Source of the DNA: JAJDOD01 sp039024895
GTDB lineage: Bacteria; Pseudomonadota; Alphaproteobacteria; Rhodobacterales; Rhodobacteraceae
Length of the DNA: 64,000 nucleotides
Assembly (NCBI GenBank): GCA_039024895.1
Contig: JBCCPJ010000001.1
Coordinates: 359,043 to 423,042 of the forward strand
Direction: 5' to 3'
The notes beneath the pieces were generated by a model. It was given only the letters and a program-made list of their open reading frames with translations. It was not told the DNA's origin and made no database searches. Both the position numbers and the translations under genes were made by a program. Shown in pieces: positions 34,441 through 42,650 of the stretch (positions within the stretch are counted from its first letter, which is position 1; every line of letters begins with the position of its first letter).

Positions 34441-35364
34441 TTAGCGGTCGATCCCCGCAAGCTCTTTCACAGCTGCTGCATTGGTCGCGTCAACATACCC
34501 CGGGCCGGAGTTGATGTTGTTGCCTGGCAACAACCCGGCATGGTTGTTGTAAAGGTGCAGAGCGATAACAGGCATATACCCTTGGAGACGCTGCTGCTGG
34601 TCGATTGTGAACGACGCTTTGCCGCTCTCAATCATGTCCATTACGCCCGGAGACAGGTCAAAACATGCAAGGTGCACATCCGCTCCAACGGCGTCGACTG
34701 CTTTTACGGCAGCTTCACAGACGTGCGGGCCAACAGCCAGCACGCCGTCGATCGTTGGGTCAGCTTGCAACGCAGCGGCTGTCCGTGTCTCGATCTGGGC
34801 TGGGTCATTCGACACGTCGATCATGTTGAGATCGCCGCCAATACCGGAGAAGTAACCCTCGCAGCGATCAACAAGTGCGGTGTTAAACGCTTCCTGGTTC
34901 AGACAAAGGCCCGTAGTCACGCCCTCAGCTGCAGCCCGTGCGCCTGCCGCCTCGCCCGCGTCCCGCTCTGGCTGGCCAACATGCATCAGAGCACCCAGCT
35001 CCTTCGAGGACTCGAGACCAGAGTTGATCGTCACGACAGGAATCCCGTCTGCAACGGCGGCCTTGATTGCGGGCCCAAGAGCATCCGCGTCAGGCAGCGA
35101 TACGATGATGCCGTCGGGGTTCGAGGCAGCTGCTGCCTCGATAAGGGCAGCCATCGCGGCCATGTCGCCGGAAACATCGAAGTTATATTCCAGTGTCGCG
35201 CCGATAGCTTCAGCAGCGTCACGACCACCTTTTTCAACGACCGGCCAAAATGGGTCAGTACCCTGAGTGTGCGTAATCATGACATAACGCTCACCATGGC
35301 CCTCAGCGAATGCGCCGGTTGCCATGGTTGCGGCGACAGCCGTCGCCAACAGTGCTTTCTTCAT
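34441..35364 (-). CDS. Sugar ABC transporter substrate-binding protein (RbsB/FrcB-like)
   Basis: 307-residue periplasmic binding protein with signal peptide MKKALLATAVAATMATGAFA. It follows the fold of ribose/fructose binding proteins (peripla_BP_4): YVMITHTQGTDPFWPVV at the mature N-terminus, NPDGIIVSLPDADALGPAIKAA and DGVLAVGPHVCEAA. ATG 35364 has a strong GGGAGGAA site. First gene of the importer operon, divergent from an oxidoreductase gene with a palindromic operator between them. A long plus-strand frame over this gene is antisense. Confidence 0.9.
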   Translation of the reverse strand: MKKALLATAVAATMATGAFAEGHGERYVMITHTQGTDPFWPVVEKGGRDAAEAIGATLEYNFDVSGDMAAMAALIEAAAASNPDGIIVSLPDADALGPAIKAAVADGIPVVTINSGLESSKELGALMHVGQPERDAGEAAGARAAAEGVTTGLCLNQEAFNTALVDRCEGYFSGIGGDLNMIDVSNDPAQIETRTAAALQADPTIDGVLAVGPHVCEAAVKAVDAVGADVHLACFDLSPGVMDMIESGKASFTIDQQQRLQGYMPVIALHLYNNHAGLLPGNNINSGPGYVDATNAAAVKELAGIDR

Positions 35365-35448
35365 TGGGTTCCTCCCTATTTGAACCAAGCCCGATTAAAG
35401 CCGGGAAAAATGTTAGCGCAAGCACTTTTTCTTCTTTTCTCGAAATTT

Positions 35449-35464
35449 TTGCAACCGGTTGCAA
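35449..35464. promoter_or_regulatory. LacI-family-type operator, perfect 16-bp palindrome
   Basis: TTGCAACCGGTTGCAA is a perfect inverted repeat with the central CCGG common to LacI/GalR-family operators. It lies 85 bases upstream of the binding-protein start and 130 bases upstream of the first oxidoreductase start, so one regulator could control both directions. No LacI-type gene is in this window. Confidence 0.7.
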
Positions 35465-35593
35465 AGCTCGATACAGTCTGTCTGCTTGCAGCATTTTGCG
35501 CTTTTGGTACTTTCAAAGCACACGGCGAAGGGGAGAAGATTTGAACGGAGTAGTCAACGTAAGGCTGCGAGCTGCCCGCATAAGTACGCGTCC

Positions 35594-36616
35594 ATGAAAG
35601 CTGCGCTGATTGGGCTAGGCATGGTCTCTCAAACGTACGGGGCGGCTATTCGAGCGAGCCAAACGGTTTCTCTCAAGTCCGCCTTTGCACCCAGCCTCGA
35701 AAGCCAAGAGCGGTTCATTTGTGCGTTCCCTGATATCTGCGCGGAGTTGGCCCGAGACGTCCAACAAATCGCCGATGACCCTGAAGTCGATTTCGCTATT
35801 GTCACAACACCGCCCAACGCGCGGCGCGAAATTGTGGAGATGCTGGCGGCGGCAGGCAAACCAATTCTCATGGAGAAACCTGTCGAGCGCACCCTTGATG
35901 CAGCCCAAGCGATCGTTGAGCTTTGCGAGGATTTAGATGTCCCGCTCGGCATTGTTTTCCAGCACCGGACGCGCCCCATCTTGGCGGAGCTTCACGATAA
36001 GCTGGCTGACCTCGGCGCGCTAATTGCCGTTGAAGTCGCGGTCCCTTGGTGGCGCCCCCAAAGCTACTACGATGAACCGGGACGCGGCAGCTTCGAGCGC
36101 GACGGTGGTGGCGTGTTAATTTCTCAAGCCATCCACACGCTTGATCTGATGCTTTCCTTGACCGGGCCAGTTTCTGAAGTCACCGCTATGTGCGTAACAT
36201 CGGCCTTTCACTCCATGGAAGGTGAGGACTTTGTTTCTGCCGGTCTCAGCTTTGCGAACGGCGCCGTCGGTCATCTTTTCGCAACGACTGCAAGCTTCCC
36301 CGGCAAAGGCGAGACCATTACCCTACATTGTCAGAACGGGTCGGTGCGGCTGGCAGCAGGCGGTTTGGAGATCGCGTTCCATGATGGCCACAGCGAAACA
36401 CTCGGTACGCAGCAAAGTTCGGGGTCGGGCGCCGACCCGATGGCGTTTACCTGCGATTGGCATCAGGCCGTTATTGAAGATTTCGCCGATGCGCTTAACG
36501 AAAGTCACGAACCGCTGGTAACAGGCCGAGAGGCATTGCAGGTCCACGCCCTTATTTCCGCGCTGGAAGAAGCTGGGCGAAGCGGAAAACGTGTCAAAGT
36601 GTCGAGGATTCCATAG
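35594..36616 (+). CDS. Gfo/Idh/MocA family oxidoreductase (first of three)
   Basis: 340-residue NAD(P)-dependent sugar/polyol dehydrogenase. N-terminal Rossmann fold with GLGMVSQTYG, the MEKPVER lysine motif near residue 96, and the C-terminal GFO/IDH/MocA domain. ATG 35594 was taken because it begins the Rossmann strand (KAALIGLG); the open frame extends 45 codons further through the regulatory region. First gene of three that overlap successively. Likely oxidises the sugar imported by the neighbouring transporter or an intermediate of it. Confidence 0.86.
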   Translation: MKAALIGLGMVSQTYGAAIRASQTVSLKSAFAPSLESQERFICAFPDICAELARDVQQIADDPEVDFAIVTTPPNARREIVEMLAAAGKPILMEKPVERTLDAAQAIVELCEDLDVPLGIVFQHRTRPILAELHDKLADLGALIAVEVAVPWWRPQSYYDEPGRGSFERDGGGVLISQAIHTLDLMLSLTGPVSEVTAMCVTSAFHSMEGEDFVSAGLSFANGAVGHLFATTASFPGKGETITLHCQNGSVRLAAGGLEIAFHDGHSETLGTQQSSGSGADPMAFTCDWHQAVIEDFADALNESHEPLVTGREALQVHALISALEEAGRSGKRVKVSRIP

Positions 36617-37617
36617 TGTCACTAAAGCTTGGCATCCTCGGTATCGATCATGGACATATCTTTGGGATGCTATCCAATTTAATGGCGCAGGGTTGCGCAG
36701 CAATCAGCTATTGGACTGACGGACAAGCTGTCACTGAAACCAAGTTCCGCCAGAATTTCCCAAGCGTCTCCAAGGAAGAGACGCCCGATCCTATCCTCGA
36801 TGATCCAACAATTTCGTTAGTCTTAATCGCGGCTGTACCGGCTGACCGCGCGGCTCTCGCCATCAGGGCCATGCGTGCAGGTAAAGACGTTATAGTCGAC
36901 AAACCCGGCTGCACCACTCTAGAACAACTCATTGCATTGCGCGAAGCGCAGACTGAAACAGGCCGCATATGGAGTGTGAACTTTTCTGAGCGGTTCCAGG
37001 TCCCTGCAGTCACCAAAGCGGAAGAGCTCGTCTTTGGCGGCGCGATAGGCCGCGTCATACAAACGGTTGGCCTCGGGCCACATAAACGGAATCTCAAGAC
37101 ACGCCCGGCTTGGTTTTTCGAGCGCGCGCGATATGGCGGTATCCTGTGCGACATCGCAAGCCACCAAGTGGACCAGTTTCTTCATTTTACCGGGAGTTCA
37201 CAGGCCGAAGTCGCCCATGCCTTTGTCGGAAATACCTCGCTGCCTGAACATCCCGAATTTCAGGATTTTGGCGAAATCGTCCTCAAGTCTTCAAAGGGCC
37301 ACGGCTACATCCGCGTCGATTGGTTCACGCCGAACGGGCTCCCAACATGGGGCGACGGGCGGCTCTTTATTCAAGGCACCGACGGACATATTGAGCTACG
37401 CAAGTATACGGACATCGGACACCCACACCGAACCGATAACTTGTATCTCGTGAACGGGGAGGAGAATTCGCGCATTGACTGCAAAGGCGAAGAACTGCCC
37501 TATTTCCGCAACCTGATCGCCGATGTTCAAGATCGTTCCTCGACGGCCATGTCACAAGACCACGCCTTTACAACCATGGATATCGCGATCCGGGCTCAAA
37601 TGAAGGCCGAGGCGTGA
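36616..37617 (+). CDS. Gfo/Idh/MocA family oxidoreductase (second of three)
   Basis: 333-residue protein with GTG start sharing one base with the preceding stop. The dinucleotide site reads LGILGIDHGHIFGML, so the usual glycine pattern is altered, with His residues at the turn. The VDKPGCT segment replaces the EKP lysine motif but keeps the lysine. C-terminal domain contains RYGGILCDIASHQVDQFLHF, in which the catalytic-region His is visible. It may use a different cofactor or bind it weakly. Overlaps the third gene by four bases. Confidence 0.83.
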   Translation: MSLKLGILGIDHGHIFGMLSNLMAQGCAAISYWTDGQAVTETKFRQNFPSVSKEETPDPILDDPTISLVLIAAVPADRAALAIRAMRAGKDVIVDKPGCTTLEQLIALREAQTETGRIWSVNFSERFQVPAVTKAEELVFGGAIGRVIQTVGLGPHKRNLKTRPAWFFERARYGGILCDIASHQVDQFLHFTGSSQAEVAHAFVGNTSLPEHPEFQDFGEIVLKSSKGHGYIRVDWFTPNGLPTWGDGRLFIQGTDGHIELRKYTDIGHPHRTDNLYLVNGEENSRIDCKGEELPYFRNLIADVQDRSSTAMSQDHAFTTMDIAIRAQMKAEA

Positions 37618-38678
37618 TCCGAACTGTTGCGATAGTCGGTGCGGGTATAGGGGCGGAACATTTGGCAGCATACGTCAAACTGCCTGATCGCTACAAAGTG
37701 CTGTGCCTTTGTGACCTTAATGCTGACCGAGCCAAAGCCGTTGTCGAACCTTATGGTATTGAGGTCGAGACTGATTTGAATGTTGTGTTGGGCAGCGCTG
37801 ATATTGACATTATCGACGTGTGTCTTCCACCGCATCTGCATGTTCCCGTGAGCCTGAGTGTGTTAGATGCGGGGAAAGCCGTCATCTGCGAAAAACCTCT
37901 GTCGACCAGCCTTCACGAAGTCGACATGCTGGCAAGAAAAATGGAGGAGAAAGGGGGGGCGGTATTTCCCGTGTTTCAGTACCGATACGGCCTCGGCACG
38001 GCTCAGCTCGCCGCCTTAATGGACGCCGGTCTCGCCGGTGAGTGCTACGCCGGGTCCCTCGAGACGCACTGGGATCGTGGGTCCGACTACTATGGGGTCG
38101 CATGGCGTGGAACGTGGAAAGGGGAGCAAGGCGGAGCTCTCTTAAGTCACGCCATCCATATTCACGATCTCCTCACGTCTCTTGTTGGCCCGGTAGCCCG
38201 GGTCTACGCTGAAACAGCCACGCGCGTGAACAACATTGAAACGGAGGATTGCGCTGCGCTGTCCATGAGAATGGCATCAGGCGCGGTGATCACATCTTCT
38301 GTCACACTGGGCGCCGCTGGAAACACAAGCCGACTTCGATTGATGTTCGAAGGCTTTACGGTCGAAAGCGATCACGCTGCGTATTCACCAGCGACTGAAA
38401 GCTGGAAATTCACAGCACGGTACCGCTCGAAGCAACCCGTAATCGACCAAGTGCTTTCAACGGTTGCACCGCAGCCCAGCGGCTTTCTCGCGATGCTTAT
38501 TGCGATATCCGAACATTTGGATGGTCGCGTTGCAAACCCTGTATTGCTTGACGATGGGCGCCGGTCAATAGAATTTGTAACGGCTGCGTATCACTCGGCC
38601 CGAACTCTACAGCCTGTGTCCCTCCCCTTGAACGTAGATCACCCGCTATATGCAGGCTGGCTTCCGACGGATGTTTAG
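37614..38678 (+). CDS. Gfo/Idh/MocA family oxidoreductase (third of three)
   Basis: 354-residue dehydrogenase with GTG start in a GTGA overlap. The nucleotide-binding turn VGAGIGAEHLAAY and the CEKPLS motif (about residue 93) are canonical. The C-terminal domain has GGALLSHAIHIHDLL. With its two paralogues it forms a translationally coupled trio, which suggests sequential oxidation and reduction on one sugar skeleton, or an enzyme complex. Confidence 0.85.
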   Translation: MIRTVAIVGAGIGAEHLAAYVKLPDRYKVLCLCDLNADRAKAVVEPYGIEVETDLNVVLGSADIDIIDVCLPPHLHVPVSLSVLDAGKAVICEKPLSTSLHEVDMLARKMEEKGGAVFPVFQYRYGLGTAQLAALMDAGLAGECYAGSLETHWDRGSDYYGVAWRGTWKGEQGGALLSHAIHIHDLLTSLVGPVARVYAETATRVNNIETEDCAALSMRMASGAVITSSVTLGAAGNTSRLRLMFEGFTVESDHAAYSPATESWKFTARYRSKQPVIDQVLSTVAPQPSGFLAMLIAISEHLDGRVANPVLLDDGRRSIEFVTAAYHSARTLQPVSLPLNVDHPLYAGWLPTDV

Positions 38679-38710
38679 GAAAACTCAGCAAGGGAGAACT
38701 TCGGGGTTTC

Positions 38711-39331
38711 TTACGAGTTCACAAGATTGAACTCGGCTTCCTTGCTCCGTTCCAAAATCAAACGTGCATTGGGTAAGTCGTTTTCTTCCATTTTGGTTCT
38801 CAGCGACGCGTCGTCCAGTGACGCCCAACGCTTTAACAAACGTCTTTCGATTTCCTCCATAGGCACGTTGAGGAAAACCGTGGTGTCAAATTCAAGTGTA
38901 TTCCAAGGTGGTTGATCAAGAAGCAAGTAGTTGCCCTCCACAATCAGATGGCGCACATCCTTCTCAATAAATCGGGCTGCGTTGCGCGCAATCTCTATAC
39001 TCCGATCAAAAACAGGTACCGCAATCTCTGTTTCATCGTTGCGGCGTAACCGCGCCAGCATGGCCGCGAAACCAGCCACATCAAATGTATGCGGCGCACC
39101 TTTCTGTTTTTGCCACCCGCGCGATTGCAACAGCCCATCATCGTAATGGAATCCGTCCATGGCGAAAACAGCTGCACTATTTTGGCAACGCGCGTTCAAC
39201 AATTCCGCAATCTGATCGGCAATGTAGGATTTACCTGCCCCCGGGGCACCCGCGATCGCTGTAACGTGCCGTGTGGCGCGCCCACGTTCCTCAAGAACAT
39301 CTACCAACTTTTCAAGATCAATAGACCGCAT
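38711..39331 (-). CDS. P-loop kinase, FrcK/uridine-kinase-like
   Basis: 206-residue nucleoside-triphosphate-binding kinase. Walker A GAPGAGKSYIAD near residue 30, FAMDGFHYDDGLLQSRGW after it, and DRSIEIARNAARF further on match the YggC/FrcK family related to uridine kinase and pantothenate kinase. In Sinorhizobium frcK follows the frcBCA genes, so a role in phosphorylating the imported sugar is plausible. Here it lies on the opposite side of the oxidoreductase trio and on the other strand, overlapping queG by 14 bases. Confidence 0.8.
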   Translation of the reverse strand: MRSIDLEKLVDVLEERGRATRHVTAIAGAPGAGKSYIADQIAELLNARCQNSAAVFAMDGFHYDDGLLQSRGWQKQKGAPHTFDVAGFAAMLARLRRNDETEIAVPVFDRSIEIARNAARFIEKDVRHLIVEGNYLLLDQPPWNTLEFDTTVFLNVPMEEIERRLLKRWASLDDASLRTKMEENDLPNARLILERSKEAEFNLVNS

Positions 39332-40397
39332 CTTTTAAACGCTCCACCGCCCAGCGTGCGGCATCGGCAACCACAGCATCGTTATCGTCCACAAGGCTTT
39401 GTACGGCGGGCAATAGCTCGCTGCGACCGGAGTTTCCGATCGCATAGGCCACATTACGCACAAATCTATCGCGCCCTGTTCGCTTTATTGGTGAGCCCGA
39501 AAACTTACTACGAAACCCGGCATCGTCCAACGCCGCCAGATCATGCAAAGCAGGGTGATCCAAATCATCTCGGGCGGCATACCGTTGATCCCGTCCCCGT
39601 TCAGCGAATTTGTTCCACGGACAAACAGCGAGGCAATCGTCACATCCGTAAATGCGGTTTCCAAGTCCTGGCCGTAGATCGAGTGGGACCGGCCCCTTAT
39701 GTTCAATGGTCAGATAGGAAATACAGCGCCGTGCGTCGAGTTGATAGGGTGCTGGAAACGCAGATGTCGGGCAGATATCGAGGCACTTTTGACAGCGCCC
39801 GCAATGATCTTCCTCTGCGACATCTGAGACGAGCTCGGCAGTGGTAAAGATTGCGCCTAGAAAGAACCAGCTACCAAGTTCACGGCCCACCAAATTTGTG
39901 TGCTTGCCTTGCCAACCGAGTCCAGCGGCTTGGGCTAGCGGTTTTTCAGCAACCGGCGCTGTGTCGACGAACACCTTTACTTCGCACGCTACTTCTGCCA
40001 CCAACCAGCGCGCCACCTGCTTCAGACGCTTCTTAACGATGTCATGATAATCGCGCCCGCGCGCATAGACCGAAACAACCCCATTTTCGCTGTTTGAGAG
40101 ATCATCTAGGGGGTTGTGATCGGGCGTATATGTTTCGGCCAACATGACGATGGACTTTACATCGGGCCAAAGTGCCCTCGGATCGCCTCGCCATTTGACC
40201 CTATCAGCAAGCCAAGTCATCTGACCGTGATGACCAGCTTTCAAGAAAAGTCTCATTTTTTCAGGCACATAATCGATGGCGTCTGGCAGCGTCACACGGC
40301 ATTGCGCAAAACCGGCTCTTTCTGCCTCTTGCTTCAGCTTGTTTGTGATGTCGGGATCACTCAACTCAACGCATCTCTCTTCAGGGTAAGGGAGCAT
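39318..40397 (-). CDS. queG: Epoxyqueuosine reductase
   Basis: 359-residue cobalamin- and iron-sulfur-dependent enzyme that makes queuosine from epoxyqueuosine in tRNA with GUN anticodons. Two [4Fe-4S] motifs are visible: CGRCQKCLDICPTSAF and CDDCLAVCPWNKF. FVDTAPVAEKPLAQAAGLGWQGKHTNL is the QueG cobalamin-region signature. The C-terminal HEAT-like repeat (RNVAYAIGNSG) is retained. The ATG at 40397 lacks a clear ribosome site; a TTG at 40364 is an alternative. A queuosine-precursor-type transporter gene is found elsewhere in the window. Confidence 0.93.
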   Translation of the reverse strand: MLPYPEERCVELSDPDITNKLKQEAERAGFAQCRVTLPDAIDYVPEKMRLFLKAGHHGQMTWLADRVKWRGDPRALWPDVKSIVMLAETYTPDHNPLDDLSNSENGVVSVYARGRDYHDIVKKRLKQVARWLVAEVACEVKVFVDTAPVAEKPLAQAAGLGWQGKHTNLVGRELGSWFFLGAIFTTAELVSDVAEEDHCGRCQKCLDICPTSAFPAPYQLDARRCISYLTIEHKGPVPLDLRPGLGNRIYGCDDCLAVCPWNKFAERGRDQRYAARDDLDHPALHDLAALDDAGFRSKFSGSPIKRTGRDRFVRNVAYAIGNSGRSELLPAVQSLVDDNDAVVADAARWAVERLKDAVY

Positions 40398-40422
40398 CGG
40401 CCAGAGCTTAAAAACGCCACAC

Positions 40423-41088
40423 TCAAAAATCTAGATCGGCATAATGCTGGGGAGGCGGGAAGCCCGGGACAGCATCCGCCAACAAACTCCGAAATGCCGG
40501 ACGGGATTTGATTTTGGCATACCAGTCTCGGACCGTTTGATTGAGGGCCCAATCTACGTCGGAAATGTAGTCAAGCGACGACAGATGCGCGGCGGCGGCA
40601 AAATCTGCAAGTGACAGCTCCGAGCCTGCTAACCAACGGCGTTCATCGAGAAGCCAACCGAGATACTCTAGGTGGAACTTGATCGCGCGCGCCCCAGCCT
40701 TCACGTTTCGACTGTCAGGATAACCTTCTTTGGTAATCTTCTTGTTGATCCGCTCGTAGAGAAGTTTTGACGTCACCTCGCTGTGGAACTTATCGTCAAA
40801 CCAGCTCACAATCCGCCTTACTTCATGGCGGTCGATCGGGTCCTTCGGCAGAAGGCTGGGGGTTGGGTAGCGTTCCTCGATATACTCACAAATGGCCGTG
40901 CTCTCAGAAAGCGTGACGCCATCGATCTTCAAGACCGGCACCTTGCCAGCGGGGTTGCGGCGGATAAATTCCGGGTCTTTCTCCCAGTACCGTTCCTCCA
41001 CCAAATCAACTTCTAATTTCTTCTCCGCCAACGAAAGGCGCACCTTTCGACAGAACGGAGAAAGCGGCACGTGGTACAACCGGATCAT
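40423..41088 (-). CDS. Glutathione S-transferase family protein
   Basis: 221-residue protein with thioredoxin-like N-terminal domain: LYHVPLSPFCRKVRLSLAEK (catalytic-region Ser/Cys pair), PAGKVPVLKIDG with the cis-proline, and LSESTAICEYIEERYP for glutathione binding. The helical C-terminal domain has LADFAAAAHLSSLDYISDVDW. ATG 41088 was selected because it begins the first strand (MIRLY); the frame is open 46 codons further upstream. The substrate is unknown. Confidence 0.88.
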   Translation of the reverse strand: MIRLYHVPLSPFCRKVRLSLAEKKLEVDLVEERYWEKDPEFIRRNPAGKVPVLKIDGVTLSESTAICEYIEERYPTPSLLPKDPIDRHEVRRIVSWFDDKFHSEVTSKLLYERINKKITKEGYPDSRNVKAGARAIKFHLEYLGWLLDERRWLAGSELSLADFAAAAHLSSLDYISDVDWALNQTVRDWYAKIKSRPAFRSLLADAVPGFPPPQHYADLDF

Positions 41089-41158
41089 GTTTGGTCTGGC
41101 CTCTCGGACAATGGCCCTGTTTTGCCCTGCCTTGCGACAGCTTTCAACAAGGAGACGC

Positions 41159-41887
41159 TCATTCGAAACACGCGGCACGTCCGTCTCTACGGATCGTCGC
41201 CGCGCCGTCTGCAATTTGTGCGGCACGTCTTGCGGTCGCGGTGGACGGGTTCACCGCCTGCCTTTCCTTGGGATTTGGCAGGACAGCGGCAAGCAAAGCG
41301 GCTTGTCTGGTGTTTAGCTCTTTAGCCGAGACCCCAAAATGATGCTGCGCGGCAGCCTCTATCCCGAAAACCCCAGTGTCAAACTCCGCCACGTTCAAAT
41401 AGACCTCTAGAATACGCCGCTTCGACCACAGGGCTTCAACAACGGGCGTAAATATTGCTTCGAGCGCTTTACGTGGCCAACTACGACCGTGCCAGAGCCA
41501 GACGTTCTTGACAGTTTGTTGAGACAGGGTCGATGCTCCGACGTTACCACCCTCGGCAATGGCAGCTCTGAGTTGCCCCAAATCGAACCCCCAATGTAAG
41601 CAAAAGTTCGAATCCTCGGCAGCAACAAGAGCGCGTAACATGACGGGCGCAACATTCTCGACATCTACCCAACGCCGTTCAAGCTTCCCATGTGTCACAC
41701 CTTCCGACAGGATGTAGGGCGTTGTCGGCGGCTGGATCACTGAATAAGCGCCCACCCAGACGACAATCGCCAGCACGACCGAAAGTAGACCGCGACGCAG
41801 CCATACCATCGGCACCCAGCGAGGTGCGGGTGGTGACTTCGGTTTGCGGCGTGTGGCGGCTTTTCTGCTCGTTGCCTTCTTTGCCAT
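41159..41887 (-). CDS. mtgA: Monofunctional biosynthetic peptidoglycan transglycosylase
   Basis: 242-residue inner-membrane glycosyltransferase family 51 enzyme that polymerises lipid II into glycan strands. A basic N-terminus precedes one membrane helix (about residues 34-52). The catalytic signature EDSNFCLHWGFDLGQL (Glu near residue 84) and GASTLSQQTVKN are intact. No transpeptidase domain is present. ATG 41887 was chosen (MAKKATSR); another ATG lies five codons upstream. Neither has a strong ribosome site. Confidence 0.92.
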   Translation of the reverse strand: MAKKATSRKAATRRKPKSPPAPRWVPMVWLRRGLLSVVLAIVVWVGAYSVIQPPTTPYILSEGVTHGKLERRWVDVENVAPVMLRALVAAEDSNFCLHWGFDLGQLRAAIAEGGNVGASTLSQQTVKNVWLWHGRSWPRKALEAIFTPVVEALWSKRRILEVYLNVAEFDTGVFGIEAAAQHHFGVSAKELNTRQAALLAAVLPNPKERQAVNPSTATARRAAQIADGAATIRRDGRAACFE

Positions 41888-41945
41888 ATCGTTGATTTGC
41901 ATGCCGATTGGGACAGAGCAAGTGCCTAATCGGCATTATTGTCGG

Positions 41946-42623
41946 CTATTCTGCAGCCGCTCGCTTACTGATCACCGCTGCCTTTTCCTGCTCAATACGC
42001 CTTGAAATCGCGCGTTCCCGACGTTTTGCGAACTTCTTTTTCAACCTTGCCACGCGCGCCTTTTGGTACGCGGCGATCAACGGGTTCGCGAGGAAGTAAG
42101 AAGCGATCGCTGCCGCCAAGCCAGGTAAAAAACCACCGACCAGATAAGGGAGAAAGATACGGTCCCAAAACCGGATGAGCCCCGACCACTGTGCTGTGTC
42201 GTCCGTGAAAATCGCAACAAAGTTCCGCCAAAGGTCATTTGCGGCATCCGAAAACGAGCCAAGAACGAGGGGCAAAGGAAGGGCGCGGATACCAAGAATA
42301 TATGACCCAATCTCCATGGAGATTGCTGCAATGATCGGGAAAGTGATGGGGTTGCCGACAAAGGTCGCAAGCAACGCGGCCAAAACATTGCCTCGCATGA
42401 TCCATGCCAGACCTGCCGAAGCCAGAAAGTGCAAGCCAAATAGGGGGGTAAACGATGTGAACACTCCAGCCGCTATCCCACGGCTAATCTTATGTGACGG
42501 ATCCGGCAGTCGCCGCAATCGATGCACCACATAACGTGATGCCCGCCGCCACCCTCCCTTGGGATACAGGCTCTGGCTTACTAACTCAAAATAGGTCCTT
42601 GGCGTTCGCCGTTTGAAGACCAC
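41946..42623 (-). CDS. DUF2062 domain membrane protein
   Basis: 225-residue protein with a basic cytoplasmic start (RRASRYVVHRLRRLP), then the family motif SPHKISRG-like DPSHKISRGIAAGVFTSFTPLFGLHF and several membrane helices, one with FVGNPITFP. The C-terminus is basic and helical. The DUF2062 family has no established function. The start is GTG at 42623. It lies 27 bases downstream of rsh on the same strand and is probably co-transcribed. Confidence 0.86.
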   Translation of the reverse strand: MVFKRRTPRTYFELVSQSLYPKGGWRRASRYVVHRLRRLPDPSHKISRGIAAGVFTSFTPLFGLHFLASAGLAWIMRGNVLAALLATFVGNPITFPIIAAISMEIGSYILGIRALPLPLVLGSFSDAANDLWRNFVAIFTDDTAQWSGLIRFWDRIFLPYLVGGFLPGLAAAIASYFLANPLIAAYQKARVARLKKKFAKRRERAISRRIEQEKAAVISKRAAAE

Positions 42624-42650
42624 TTTACCAACCCCGCCTTGGCCCCTGTT

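Noticed and set aside
34321..35544. 407-codon plus-strand open frame over the sugar binding-protein gene
   Set aside because: It is antisense to a well-supported binding protein with signal peptide and ribosome site; the translation has no recognisable domain and a Cys/Arg/His-rich composition typical of shadow frames.
41595..41612. GTTCGAATCC resembling a tRNA T-loop
   Set aside because: It lies inside mtgA and has no cloverleaf partner sequences; only the tRNA-Trp at 61614 folds.
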